Of a stretch of 64,000 nucleotides of DNA, positions 24,551 to 33,703 are shown piece after piece. Within the stretch, counting starts at the first letter, position 1, and every line of letters starts with the position of its first letter. The DNA is from an uncultured Desulfovibrionaceae bacterium. GTDB taxonomy: Bacteria; Desulfobacterota; Desulfovibrionia; Desulfovibrionales; Desulfovibrionaceae. A model generated the notes under the pieces. That model made no database searches. It saw only the letters and a list, made by a program, of their open reading frames with translations, and was not told the DNA's origin. A program made the position numbers and the translations under genes. The stretch lies in assembly GCA_944325195.1 (NCBI GenBank), contig CALUZB010000002.1, positions 1 to 64,000 of the forward strand, written 5' to 3'.

Positions 24551-26086
24551 TTAAGTTCCGATAAAGTGATTGATTATCCTACGAAAATCCAGGCGTTTTC
24601 GAAGTCTTTTTAAGGATAGTTTTTGACTGCAGCGCCGGGAATGCTCAGAAAGATTAAAGTTCCGGTTAAACACATGAACCTGTTGCGCCTGCACAGGGAG
24701 AGTCGTTGTACACGTATGCAGACCAACTGTAAAGCTTCCGGGCAGATTCCTGTCAAGGAGATGCTGAAAGGAGCATCTCAGAATGTAAACCCCTTGCCGG
24801 TAAGCCAGCTCAGCCGCTCCCTCACAAAGAATCAGTACATCAGCTCCCTGTCTGACCCAATTCTGCGCGCGTTGCTGCACCCAAGCCAATTCTTCCGGCC
24901 CGCATGCCACTGCCACGGACAGACCTGCAATGTTCAAATCCGGCGGGAAAAGCTCTGTATGCATAAATTCACAAAAGTACTTTTCCAGGGCCTGCTTTCG
25001 GGGATCGCCGGCAAGGGTCAGGTCACAGTATAGCTGTTGTCCGGCCCAGGCGGGATTGACTTCAGTTTCAGCGGCAGCAGGCGTCCTGCTTACGGCTGCA
25101 AGTAACATCACCCGAACCATGTGAGCGAAGGCGCTTTCGGGAAGTGCTCCGGCAGCACCGGTCAGGCGTTCCTCCGCCATCTGCCACAATGCACTTCTGA
25201 CCGTTTCGTCCGGATAGTGTGCTATCCATTTGAAGCAATTGAAAAACAGGGCCGGCGTGGCGCCGAACCAATAGAGAAAGGCGTCCGCTTCCAAGGCGAT
25301 GCGCAACGCTTCATTTAAAACGTCAACTGCTGTGTCCGGACGGCTCAGATCACACAATGGTACCATATCCGGCAGTGAAACACGGGACAGGAAGCGGACG
25401 GCCGCTCGGGCGGTATCGTAGTAACACGCCTGTGGGAAAACTTCTGAGCCTTGCCCGGCATGATTTCGGCTGATACACGTCCATTCAGGAATGAAAACGC
25501 CGGGGTATTGCGAGGAGATCCACAGCCAGCGGTCATAGTCCTGTCCATAGCGCAACTCTTGGGAAAATCCGCCCAGCTTGTCAAAAACTTCACGGTGGAT
25601 ACACACGCTGATGCCGCTTATAAAGTTGCGCACCAGTAATCCCAAAGCCTGATAGCGGCGCTGCGGCAACGGCCCCCATAAACCGTGTTGGTTGAAAGTT
25701 TGCCCGGTCGCCTCAATTCTCAAGCGAAAATAGGTGAAGAAAAACTTGCAGTCCGGGCAGAGAGTGAACCAGCGCTGGTGGACGGCCAGCTTATCCGGTG
25801 TGAACAGATCATCGGAGCTGAGCCAGCAGATCCAGGTTCCGCGCGCTTGGGATAAAGCGGTATTCAGCGCGGCGGCAGTACCGCCGTTTTGTTGGGTGAA
25901 GGCGCGAATACGCGGGTCAAGAGCGGTATATTGCTTCAAAACTTCCGCGGTATGATCGGTGGAACCGTCATCCACCACCACAGCTTCCCAATCCTGAACA
26001 GATTGCGCCAGCAAACTGTCCAGGGCTTCCTTGAGGAAGTCCGCCTGGTTATAAGTGGGGACCAGAATGGAAAATTGCGGTTTCAT
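24551..26086 (-). CDS. Glycosyltransferase family 2 with long C-terminal region
   Basis: The 511-residue protein has an N-terminal GT2 domain: FSILVPTYNQADFLKEALDS, AVVVDDGSTDHTAEV and WICWLSSDDLFTPDKL. GQDYDRWLWISSQYPG contains the probable base. From residue about 255 a helical region without a clear family follows, followed from about 390 by a more folded segment (VAVACGPEELAWVQQRA). The C-terminal part may recruit other enzymes or act on the acceptor. It starts inside the preceding GT-B gene (ATGA overlap) and precedes the methyltransferase by one base. Confidence 0.8.
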   Translation of the reverse strand: MKPQFSILVPTYNQADFLKEALDSLLAQSVQDWEAVVVDDGSTDHTAEVLKQYTALDPRIRAFTQQNGGTAAALNTALSQARGTWICWLSSDDLFTPDKLAVHQRWFTLCPDCKFFFTYFRLRIEATGQTFNQHGLWGPLPQRRYQALGLLVRNFISGISVCIHREVFDKLGGFSQELRYGQDYDRWLWISSQYPGVFIPEWTCISRNHAGQGSEVFPQACYYDTARAAVRFLSRVSLPDMVPLCDLSRPDTAVDVLNEALRIALEADAFLYWFGATPALFFNCFKWIAHYPDETVRSALWQMAEERLTGAAGALPESAFAHMVRVMLLAAVSRTPAAAETEVNPAWAGQQLYCDLTLAGDPRKQALEKYFCEFMHTELFPPDLNIAGLSVAVACGPEELAWVQQRAQNWVRQGADVLILCEGAAELAYRQGVYILRCSFQHLLDRNLPGSFTVGLHTCTTTLPVQAQQVHVFNRNFNLSEHSRRCSQKLSLKRLRKRLDFRRIINHFIGT

Positions 26087-27333
26087 GTCCAGCCTCCCAG
26101 TCGGGCCAGCTCCGGATAAAATCGGCGGGCAATCGACTTGACGCGGTTGCGGTCAGCCAGTTCTCTGACCCGAACCCTGTTCCTTTCGGCTGCTTTGTCC
26201 ACCAACTCGTCGTCAGTCATGGCGCGGATCAGCGCTTCCGCCAGTTCCTCCGGATACAGATTGCGGGCAAACAGTACGTTTTTTTCCTGCTCCACAACCC
26301 CGGCAACGCCCTCCAGCGGGGAGATAATCGGAAAAGCGCCACAGGTCATGGCTTCAAGCATGGAGTTGGGAATACCGTCCAATACCGAGGGAGCATAGAG
26401 TACTCTGGCCTCGCGCATGGCCTGAATGCTTTCTTCTTTCGGCAAGACTTCCTCATGCAGAATGCAATGCCGGATGATTTCTTCCCCTAAACACGCCCGG
26501 ACCCAAGGGCGGAATTCCGCTTGCGTGATCCAGGCGCATTTAACCTGACACGGTTGAATATGCGGCCAGGCCAGGCGCAACCCTTCAAGAGCGCTGTGCC
26601 CGCGCACGGCTATATTGTCATAACATTTAGGCATATAAATGAGCCTCTTGCGCCGGGAGGGCGGGGTGTCGGCGCCTTTGCTGAAACGCTCGATATCCAT
26701 GCCGCCGGTACCGGAAACAATGCCGAAAGCTGTTTTCTGTTCTTCCTTCAGTCCAAGGCTTGCCGCAAAATCATAATTCCACTGGTTGTCGGCGATAAAC
26801 CGATCACAGGTTTTGATTACGGATTCCATAAGCGGCCGCAAATCATCACGAAAGCGGAAAAGATACAGATCCGGCCCGCCCCGGGCCTGAGCCACCCATT
26901 GGGCCTGCTTCCATGCCAGTTGCTGTCGGATGGATAGAAAGATATAAGCTGCCGGATCAAAGCCCAGTGTGTGGATTACGTGTGGTTTCCAGGTATCGAT
27001 GACCTTTTTAAGCGAGGATGCAACCACATCGTTTTCAGGCCGGTGCAGCCTGCGTAAGATGCCGTTCCCGAATTTCTCTGTGAATTTAGACCAGAACCGA
27101 CGGGCTTCTGTGGTCATGAAACAGCGGGTTGCCTTATTCTGCCCGGCAACCCAGGTTGTCATGTAGGTCTTGACCGGCCAGTCCGCGGGGGGAACTGTAG
27201 GCAGCCCGAACAGCCTGACATTCAGTTTCTCTCCCTGGAGCAGCTCTATCCACGAGTGGGTATGGGGGCTGTTTGGCCAGCCCACAAATAAAATCCGCGG
27301 CGCTCCCGGAAAATCGTCATCATGAAAGCCCAC
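26083..27333 (-). CDS. Glycosyltransferase family 4-like (GT-B)
   Basis: The 416-residue protein has a GT-B fold. RILFVGWPNSPHTHSWIELL starts the N-domain. The C-domain has ARVLYAPSVLDGIPNSMLEA, which contains the conserved acid of GT4 enzymes, and CGAFPIISPLEGVAGVVEQ. The N-domain is more divergent. It overlaps the next gene by four bases and follows the 27346 gene by 12. Confidence 0.8.
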   Translation of the reverse strand: MGFHDDDFPGAPRILFVGWPNSPHTHSWIELLQGEKLNVRLFGLPTVPPADWPVKTYMTTWVAGQNKATRCFMTTEARRFWSKFTEKFGNGILRRLHRPENDVVASSLKKVIDTWKPHVIHTLGFDPAAYIFLSIRQQLAWKQAQWVAQARGGPDLYLFRFRDDLRPLMESVIKTCDRFIADNQWNYDFAASLGLKEEQKTAFGIVSGTGGMDIERFSKGADTPPSRRKRLIYMPKCYDNIAVRGHSALEGLRLAWPHIQPCQVKCAWITQAEFRPWVRACLGEEIIRHCILHEEVLPKEESIQAMREARVLYAPSVLDGIPNSMLEAMTCGAFPIISPLEGVAGVVEQEKNVLFARNLYPEELAEALIRAMTDDELVDKAAERNRVRVRELADRNRVKSIARRFYPELARLGGWT

Positions 27334-27345
27334 AGTCCCACTCCC

Positions 27346-28815
27346 CTACTGTAACGAATAACGCGACCCAGCTACATGCGCCAGCAGCAATTCCCACTGC
27401 CTGACGACCTCCGGACGGTCGAAACGGCGGATATAGGTTTGACCATGCAGAATTTTCTCACGCACAACTTCCGGTTCATTCAGTGCGGCAAACATCGCTT
27501 CGGCCAGCGCTTCACTGCTCTCTTCCACTAGAAAGCCGGCCTTGCCGTCATCCAGCACACCCCGGGGTGCATGCGGACAATCTACACTAATCGGCGCACA
27601 ACCACAAGCCAGCGCCTCAACAAGCACCAGCCCGAAACTTTCCGAGTCAGAAGCGCAAATCAGCCCGAGCGCCTTGTGCATGTAGGGAAAAGGATTGGCG
27701 CATTGCCCGATGATGTGCACATGCCGGGACAGCCCAAGCCTGCTTATCTCTGCTTCAACCTGGTTGCGGCAATGCCCGTCGCCGATAAACAGGACGCGGA
27801 AATCTTCTGTTTCCCGGCGCAACAGAGCGCACGCCTGAAGGATCCGGTCGTGGCGTTTTTGAGGGTCAAAGCGGGCAACCACCACAAAGAAAGGAAGGTT
27901 TCCCCAATCTTCCGGCAAAGGTTTTTCCGGAGCTTGCAGCATTGCCTGTTGTATGGCCGCAATATCCACCGGGTTCGGCAGGGTCAGGGTTCTGTCCGGC
28001 GGAGAGTTGAAGTGTTCGACCAGGTCATCTCGACAGCCCTCACAGGGGCTGAGCACGGCCTCCGCGCCTTGGCAGGCTTCTGCAAATAAACGTTTTTCGC
28101 GTTCAAGATCATAACCGGGCTGGCCGTACATAACCGGCAAATAGTATGATTCCCAGGCGTGTGTGGACAGCAGATAAGGGCGCCCGGAAAGGGGGCGCAT
28201 TCCCAATGCCAGCCTCACGACAGAAGCCGCCTCCTCCATCACGGCCACAACCACCAGCGGACCGTGTATTTTCCCGACAAAGTCCGCCAGTTGTCGCGCC
28301 TGGCGTTGATCGTCAATGGGACGCTTTGAGGGAACCTTTTTAGAATCGTAGGCGGCCCGGACGGCCTCGGCATCGAAATAAATCCTGTCTAAAGGCACGG
28401 TGGATCCATTTGTTTCAGACGGCTGTGTCCCCGCGCTTTTGGTTCCGGAAGCAGCGAGTTTTGGAAAGAACATCGCATACAGAGAGAGGAGAAAATGCCC
28501 TTCAGCCTTTGCCTGCGCCAGATAACGCAAACGTGTTCTGAGGCAGATCCTATGCAATATCGGGAAGGCGGCCTTTATTTTTCTGTAAATTAATGACTTG
28601 TAAGCGGAACATCTGTCCGGAAACGAGCTTTTCAACCGTATGTAGGCAACATCGGAAGAGCGCATTGATTTAGGCAGATTTCCGCCGGAATACAAGCATA
28701 ATACCTCAACAGCAAACCGCCTCTTATCGATGTTTTTTGCGATGTCGTAAATAACCCGCTCTGCCCCGCCGGCCCAGGGTACACGCTGGATGAATAGAAT
28801 TTTAATACGTTCCAT
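27346..28815 (-). CDS. Glycosyltransferase family 4 (GT-B)
   Basis: This 489-residue retaining glycosyltransferase starts with KILFIQRVPWAGGAERVIYD, the glycine-rich acceptor loop. The C-domain has VARFDPQKRHDRILQA, LFIGDGHCRNQVEAEI, and ASDSESFGLVLVEALACG with the catalytic glutamate pair, then GKAGFLVEE. A 100-residue insert (about 110-210) between the N-domain elements is longer than in most relatives. It is the first gene of the leftward arm and starts at an ATG with no close strong ribosome site. Confidence 0.85.
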   Translation of the reverse strand: MERIKILFIQRVPWAGGAERVIYDIAKNIDKRRFAVEVLCLYSGGNLPKSMRSSDVAYIRLKSSFPDRCSAYKSLIYRKIKAAFPILHRICLRTRLRYLAQAKAEGHFLLSLYAMFFPKLAASGTKSAGTQPSETNGSTVPLDRIYFDAEAVRAAYDSKKVPSKRPIDDQRQARQLADFVGKIHGPLVVVAVMEEAASVVRLALGMRPLSGRPYLLSTHAWESYYLPVMYGQPGYDLEREKRLFAEACQGAEAVLSPCEGCRDDLVEHFNSPPDRTLTLPNPVDIAAIQQAMLQAPEKPLPEDWGNLPFFVVVARFDPQKRHDRILQACALLRRETEDFRVLFIGDGHCRNQVEAEISRLGLSRHVHIIGQCANPFPYMHKALGLICASDSESFGLVLVEALACGCAPISVDCPHAPRGVLDDGKAGFLVEESSEALAEAMFAALNEPEVVREKILHGQTYIRRFDRPEVVRQWELLLAHVAGSRYSLQ

Positions 28816-29251
28816 AGACAGCTTGATATATCGGGTACTTATCTATTAAGGATTTCTTGGAAATAGAGTTGAACTCTTGAGCTGCAGTTACAGCAGTTCA
28901 TATCGGCGACTGTTGTATGATGAAATTCGCATTTTTATAGACAACAGGAGAATTCATACAGCGGTTTATCATCATGAGAGATAACATAATTACAATTGTA
29001 CCTCGGCGCGGTATTCGCGGCACTAGTAATAAGGGTAAATCCGTAAAATGTCCAGACAGGAGTTCATTGACCGGAATATTCATTTGGTTGGCTGCCCGAC
29101 CTTGTTGAATTGTGTGCCGATTTTGATTTTTGGGCACCCCGCCAAGGTCAATATTGCCCATTGGGTGGGGGTGATTGAACTCCGGCACAGCCTGTTGCGG
29201 CGTAGCCGTATGTAAGGGCATCGATTCGGAGAGCCGCCGGAGGGCTGCCGG
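28816..29251. other. Spacer between the polysaccharide locus and the housekeeping block
   Basis: No gene is well supported in this 436-base stretch. A 107-codon leftward frame (28898-29221) and short rightward frames are present, without ribosome sites and with patterns I do not recognise. A fragment reading VNIAHWVGVIELRHSLL on the plus strand looks protein-like and may be a scrap of a lost gene. The leftward arm's promoter should lie here, but I cannot point to a good consensus. Confidence 0.35.
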
Positions 29252-29701
29252 TTATTCACTTAGCTCAAACAGGGTTCTGAGCTTGAATTTCCGTTCAGCC
29301 GGCAGGTTGAGGATAGTTATGCCCAGTTCATTTTCCAGTTGTGCGATAGTGCGGGCCAGTTCCGTTTCGTCGGGCATGGTCAGGGTAAACCACAGGTTCA
29401 GCCGGTGATCGCGCAGGTAGTTATGGGTTACGCCGGGCAGAGAGTTGATTTTCTCCGCAACTTCGTCCAGGCGCGGCGGCGGCACTTGGGCCGCGCACAA
29501 CGTGCTTTTATAACCCAGGGCGGCAGAGTTGAACAGCGGCCCGATCCGTCGGATCAGCCCCTCTGCCTGCCACTTGCGCACCAGCGCAAGTACCTCTGCT
29601 TCCGTCAGCCCGGTCTGTTCCGCCAGACAGGCAAACGGGCGTTCGCAAATGGGAAAGTCGGTTTGCAGCAGACGCAGAAGCCGGTTTTCCTGTGTGTTCA
29701 T
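29252..29701 (-). CDS. Siroheme decarboxylase subunit-like, AhbA/AhbB (Lrp/AsnC fold)
   Basis: The 149-residue protein has an Lrp/AsnC-type winged helix (residues 1-60: LLRLLQTDFPICERPFACL, GLIRRIGPLFNSAALGY) and a RAM-like alpha-beta domain. PGVTHNYLRDHRLNLWFTL is characteristic of AhbA/AhbB and NirDLGH proteins, which decarboxylate siroheme to didecarboxysiroheme in the alternative heme and heme d1 pathways. Active enzymes are usually heterodimers, and the partner is not in this window. The family is firm; which subunit is not. It lies just downstream of murJ with 70 bases between, and a palindromic element lies in that gap. Confidence 0.8.
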   Translation of the reverse strand: MNTQENRLLRLLQTDFPICERPFACLAEQTGLTEAEVLALVRKWQAEGLIRRIGPLFNSAALGYKSTLCAAQVPPPRLDEVAEKINSLPGVTHNYLRDHRLNLWFTLTMPDETELARTIAQLENELGITILNLPAERKFKLRTLFELSE

Positions 29702-29727
29702 TGCCTTCCCCTTAATCAGAATTACTC

Positions 29728-29757
29728 CAAATTGAAATCTCCGTATTTCTTCAATTG
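29728..29757 (-). repeat. Palindromic element, copy C, upstream of the ahb-like gene
   Basis: AATTGAA (29730-29736) and TTCAATT (29750-29756) form an inverted repeat with an AAT-rich core, followed by GCGCGACC. Two related palindromes lie upstream of the DegT gene (39.96 kb) and the cpoB-like gene (47.91 kb). In all three the element is about 25 to 55 bases upstream of a leftward start codon. Copy C is the most divergent. Confidence 0.4.
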
Positions 29758-29771
29758 CGCGACCTTGAAAC

Positions 29772-31526
29772 TTATTTCCGGGAGTTGTCCGCCAATGCCG
29801 ATATCCGGCCCGGCAGCGGCAGGCGCTTGCCCAGAGGCGCCAGCGGCGCCAGCAGGGCGGGGCAGAGCAGGCGGGAAGCGGTGAGATAAATGAGGCAGAA
29901 AATCGCGCCGCAAATCAGCATCTGCAGCAGATAGCCCACCGGATTGAGCGGCAGATGCGGGGCGAGCAGGTAAAAGATCGCTCCGGACGGCAACAAGGCA
30001 ACGACGCTGAGCAGGCAGGCCGCCAGACCGTGAGCGACTGTGCCGCGCAGGGCTTCCCGGCCATGCTGTCTGCACCAGGCCGCGGCAATCAGCCCGGCGT
30101 AGGCGCTTACCCCCAGCACGCTTACCCCGGCTATCCCCACTGTGCCCCAGCGCAGCGTCGCCCAATAATAAAGGGGGAGAAAGACCACAGTGGCGGCGGT
30201 TCCGCACAGGGCCGGGGTAAGGGTGTTTTCCGCGGCGTAAAAGGCGCGCCCGAGCAACTGTTGCGCGCCCCAGAAAATCACCCCGACCAGCATTACCCGC
30301 AACAGCAGGGCGGCGTCGGCCGTATCGGCGGCGCTGAAGTCGCCATGCTGGTAAATTACGGCAATTATGGGCCGGGCCAGCAGTATCATGCAGGCGCAAA
30401 CGGGAGCCAGCACGGCAAACACGTTTTTCAGCGCGGTTTGCAGGGTTTGGTTGAACCGGGCGGTCTGGCCGCCGGCGGCCAGTTGGGCCAGGAAGGGGAA
30501 AGAGGCCACCCCGGCCGCTTGGGCCACCACACCTACAGGCACCTGCATCAGGCGGCGGGCGTAATTGAGCAGACTGACCCCGCCCTCTCCGGCAAGGCTT
30601 CCGAAAATGCGGAAGAACTGCTCGTCCAGCACCACCATTGACTGTCCCAGCATCAGGGGCAGGGCCAGGATGAAGATTTTCTTCAGCTCCGGATGCGTCA
30701 GGGTGAGTGACAGGCGAAATTCCCCGGTGGTATTTTCCGCACTTCCGGCCGGGCCGGAGTTTTCAGTTTTGCCGTTACTTTCGGTTCCGTCTGCGGCGGC
30801 AACCGTTCGACTGCCCCGCCATACAGCCCACAGCGGGAGCAGGAAACTGCCGGTAAACGCCCCCAGCAGCACCCCCAGACAGAACCCGGTCATGCCCTGT
30901 TTAATCAGCAGCAGTCCGCAGATGATGATTGCCCCATTGTAGATTAACGGGGTCAGGGCCGGAACCGCGAAATGGCGGCGCAGGTATAAAATGGCGGTAA
31001 GGCAGGCCCCCGGCAGGAAAAAGGCCTGGGCGGGCAGAATGATGCGCAGGAAAAAGACCAGTCGTTCTCTGGCCGCATCGGAAAATCCGGGCGCGGTGAT
31101 TTGGGAGAGCTGGGGTGCAAAAATGAAGGCCGCGAGCGTGAAGCAGAAAATCAGAATACACACCCACCAGAACACCGCGGAAAACAGACGCCAGCCGTCC
31201 GCCTGATTTTTGGCAAAGCAGCGCGAGAGCACCGGGATCAGGGTAATGGAAAAATAGCCGCCGGCCAGCAGATAATTGATGAAATCGGGCACCATGAATG
31301 AGGCGAAATAGATGTCCGATTCCGTACCGGCCCCATAGAAATGGCCGATCACCATATCCCGCAACAGGCCCATGAACCGGGACAGCAGTACGCTTAGGCC
31401 CATAATCAGGGCGGCTGCTCCGAGGCGGCGGCTTTTAAATAAACTTCCCAAGCTGGTCTCCGCAATGGTTCCGGCGGCATGAACGTCCGCGTAAATCCGC
31501 CTGTGAATGTTCAGGCGTGCGGCCAC
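29772..31526 (-). CDS. murJ: Lipid II flippase MurJ
   Basis: This is a 584-residue membrane protein of the MOP superfamily with about 14 spans. SRFMGLLRDMVIGHFYGAGTE at the start contains the MurJ arginine (RDM) and YGAG motifs. FFLRIILPAQAFFLPGACL and ALPLMLGQSMVVLDEQFFRIFG follow. Residues about 235-265 form an unusually long hydrophilic loop rich in Gly, Ser, Thr and Asn. MurJ moves lipid II across the inner membrane for peptidoglycan synthesis. The start is a GTG at 31526, and an internal start nearer the first membrane span (residue about 35) is possible. It follows tsaB by seven bases. Confidence 0.92.
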   Translation of the reverse strand: MAARLNIHRRIYADVHAAGTIAETSLGSLFKSRRLGAAALIMGLSVLLSRFMGLLRDMVIGHFYGAGTESDIYFASFMVPDFINYLLAGGYFSITLIPVLSRCFAKNQADGWRLFSAVFWWVCILIFCFTLAAFIFAPQLSQITAPGFSDAARERLVFFLRIILPAQAFFLPGACLTAILYLRRHFAVPALTPLIYNGAIIICGLLLIKQGMTGFCLGVLLGAFTGSFLLPLWAVWRGSRTVAAADGTESNGKTENSGPAGSAENTTGEFRLSLTLTHPELKKIFILALPLMLGQSMVVLDEQFFRIFGSLAGEGGVSLLNYARRLMQVPVGVVAQAAGVASFPFLAQLAAGGQTARFNQTLQTALKNVFAVLAPVCACMILLARPIIAVIYQHGDFSAADTADAALLLRVMLVGVIFWGAQQLLGRAFYAAENTLTPALCGTAATVVFLPLYYWATLRWGTVGIAGVSVLGVSAYAGLIAAAWCRQHGREALRGTVAHGLAACLLSVVALLPSGAIFYLLAPHLPLNPVGYLLQMLICGAIFCLIYLTASRLLCPALLAPLAPLGKRLPLPGRISALADNSRK

Positions 31527-31533
31527 GCGCGGT

Positions 31534-32439
31534 TCAGGCGCCGCGTCCGGTCAGTTTCAAGAGGTCAAGCATGGCCTGGTGCGGGTCAAGGCCGAGCCCG
31601 GCCGCGATATACGGCAGGTTCTCTTCCGCGTCGCTCGCCCGCAGATACAGCGGCTCTATCGGCTTTTGCGCATAGGCGGCTTTGGCCGCGGCTTCCGCCA
31701 GACAGGCCGGGCTGGGATAGAGCGGAGCGTCCAGCAGGCGGGCCTGAGGAAATCTCCCGGCAAAGGCGTCCCGGTTGCGGGCAAGTCCGCTTCCCATCAG
31801 GTACAGCGGAGCGTTGTCCGGGGCGGTCTGTTCGATTAACGCGCAGGCCTGCTCCAGCAGGCAGCCTTGGGGGGGACAGAGCGGTGACAGACCGGCCCCA
31901 AGCGCGAAACCCTGGATATGCACCTGGGCCCGGCGGGCGTGGGTGAGCGTCCAGAGCGAACCCGTGGGGGGAAGCCGCGGTTCCGTTTCCGCGGTACGGG
32001 CCAGCAACGGCAGATAGTCCAGACCGGCGGCCGCCGGGCGGCCGGGGAGTGCGCGCGACAGTCCCAGAGCGGTGCTTAAGGCCAGGCGGATCCCGGTGAA
32101 ACTGCCCGGCCCGCGTACGCAGGCGATTTGCCGGATTTGTGCGGGCTTCATGCCGTTTTCGGCCAGCAGGGCCGCTAAATTGGGGATCAGCGTTTCCGCG
32201 CCCTGTCCGTCCGGCTCCCAGCACAGGGCGGCGACAATTTCCCAGGCTTGCCCCGCGGTTGCACCGGGAGTTGTGAAGTGCCCGCCCGCCGGAGCTGTTT
32301 CCCGCGCGGGCGGGCGGTCATCAGCCTCTCCCGACCGGGGTTGCGCTTGCCCGGTTCGGGCCAGAACCAGTTGCAGCGGCCCTTCCATGCTGTTTATAAT
32401 CAGGGTGAGCCTGTCCGGTTGGTTGGTCTGATCAGCCAT
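31534..32439 (-). CDS. tsaB: tRNA threonylcarbamoyladenosine biosynthesis protein TsaB
   Basis: The 301-residue protein has the ASKHA-like fold. RGPGSFTGIRLALSTALGLS is the signature of TsaB. It works with TsaD and TsaE to put the t6A modification on tRNAs that read ANN codons. At 301 residues it is longer than the common 225-235, because of a Gly/Ala/Pro-rich insert at about 30-75 and a longer C-terminal tail. The usual AIDTS start is INSMEG, so the first strand's acid is altered. The start overlaps the rseP stop by eight bases. Confidence 0.88.
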   Translation of the reverse strand: MADQTNQPDRLTLIINSMEGPLQLVLARTGQAQPRSGEADDRPPARETAPAGGHFTTPGATAGQAWEIVAALCWEPDGQGAETLIPNLAALLAENGMKPAQIRQIACVRGPGSFTGIRLALSTALGLSRALPGRPAAAGLDYLPLLARTAETEPRLPPTGSLWTLTHARRAQVHIQGFALGAGLSPLCPPQGCLLEQACALIEQTAPDNAPLYLMGSGLARNRDAFAGRFPQARLLDAPLYPSPACLAEAAAKAAYAQKPIEPLYLRASDAEENLPYIAAGLGLDPHQAMLDLLKLTGRGA

Positions 32440-33517
32440 TGAGCAACCCCAGCACGTCGTTGAACACGGCCAGCCCCATCAGGCAGAGCAAAAGCAGCAA
32501 GCCTAGCCGCAGGGCCGTTTCCTTGAATTTATCCGGCAATTTGCGGCCAATGGCCATTTCAATCACGAAAAAGGCGATGTGCCCGCCGTCCAGCATGGGA
32601 ATGGGCAGGAGGTTGAGAACCGCCAGGTTGATACTGATGAACAGGGTCAGTTCCAACACGCTGGACAGGCCACGTTCAGCGCTCATTCCGATTAATTGCC
32701 CCATGCCGATAGGGCCGACCAGCGAGTCGGCCTCAACTTTCAGGGTCAGCGCGTCCTTGAGAAACTGGCCGATTGCTTCCACATAAGTCCAGACCTTGCC
32801 CAGACCCAGCAGAGCCGACTCGAAAAAGCCGTAGTGCTGTTCAATCAGGGTGATGTCTTGTGCGGGCGACACCCCGATCACCCAGTTTTTAAAGGTGCGC
32901 CCCAGCACATTGGGCAGTTCCTGTTGCATCGGGGTGAGGGTGAACGCCAGGTCTTCCGTGCCGAAACCGGTTTTGCGGCGCACTTCCACAGTGATTGGGC
33001 TGTCTTTGGCATTATAGACAATCGGGGTGATTTTTTCCCAACTGCTGATTTCCCGGCCGTCGATGCGCAAAATGACGTCGCCCGGGGCAAGACCGGCCTT
33101 GGCCGCCGGCGAGTCTGCCTGCACCATGCCGATTTCCGGCAGGATCACGGTTTCGCCGTTCTGCCAGAGCAGACCCCAGGCAATCAGCCAGGCGAGCAGC
33201 AGATTGAACACCGGTCCGGCGGCCACAATCAGCAGTTTCTGCCAGGTGGGGTGGTTTGAAAAGCTTTCTTCCGGGGTGAAGTTTTCAGGCAGGCTTTCCC
33301 CTTCCTGCTCGCCCACCAGCATCACAAATCCACCCAGAGGAATGGCGGCGACCTGATAATGAGTTTTGTTGCGGGTGACGCCGAACAGGCGCGGGCCCAG
33401 GCCCAGGGAGAATTTGCTTACCCCCACCCCGCAGGCGCGGGCCACGAGGAAGTGGCCCAGCTCATGGAAAAAGATCAGGCCCCCGATAACGAGGACTATA
33501 GTAACAGCGGCTAACAT
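32432..33517 (-). CDS. rseP: Site-2 metalloprotease RseP
   Basis: This is a 361-residue intramembrane zinc metalloprotease. HELGH at residues 18-22 is the zinc-binding HExxH, GGFVMLVGEQEGES follows, a PDZ domain lies at about 125-190 (SPAAKAGLAPGDVILRIDG), and LLPIPMLDGGHIAF near 310 holds the third ligand (LDG). RseP cuts anti-sigma factors and clears signal peptides. It lies between dxr and tsaB, the common place for this gene. Only one PDZ domain is present, whereas Escherichia coli RseP has two. The ATG at 33517 has a GGTGA upstream. Confidence 0.93.
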   Translation of the reverse strand: MLAAVTIVLVIGGLIFFHELGHFLVARACGVGVSKFSLGLGPRLFGVTRNKTHYQVAAIPLGGFVMLVGEQEGESLPENFTPEESFSNHPTWQKLLIVAAGPVFNLLLAWLIAWGLLWQNGETVILPEIGMVQADSPAAKAGLAPGDVILRIDGREISSWEKITPIVYNAKDSPITVEVRRKTGFGTEDLAFTLTPMQQELPNVLGRTFKNWVIGVSPAQDITLIEQHYGFFESALLGLGKVWTYVEAIGQFLKDALTLKVEADSLVGPIGMGQLIGMSAERGLSSVLELTLFISINLAVLNLLPIPMLDGGHIAFFVIEMAIGRKLPDKFKETALRLGLLLLLCLMGLAVFNDVLGLLNG

Positions 33518-33703
33518 ATTTCACCATTGAGCTTATTTGTTGTTCCACAGCAATCTGCCGGGCTTACAGCCCGGTGAAAGTACAATTGCCGTTCATTGCG
33601 GCGCAAAGCACCTTGTAAACCGGGGGCAATCCGTTCCGGCCGCGCGGCTTGAACCGTAGTTGCGGCCCCGGCGGAAATTCGTGCAGGCCTGTGTATATAA
33701 ATG
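33518..33703. other. dxr-rseP intergenic region with a perfect hairpin
   Basis: No gene is visible. CCGGGCT (33558-33564) and AGCCCGG (33568-33574) form a seven-base hairpin with a three-base loop, 41 bases upstream of the rseP start. It has no T run, so it is not an intrinsic terminator. Confidence 0.45.

Noticed and set aside
28898-29221. A 107-codon leftward frame in the spacer before the ahb-like gene
   Set aside because: No ribosome site and no recognisable domain; I kept the region as a spacer.
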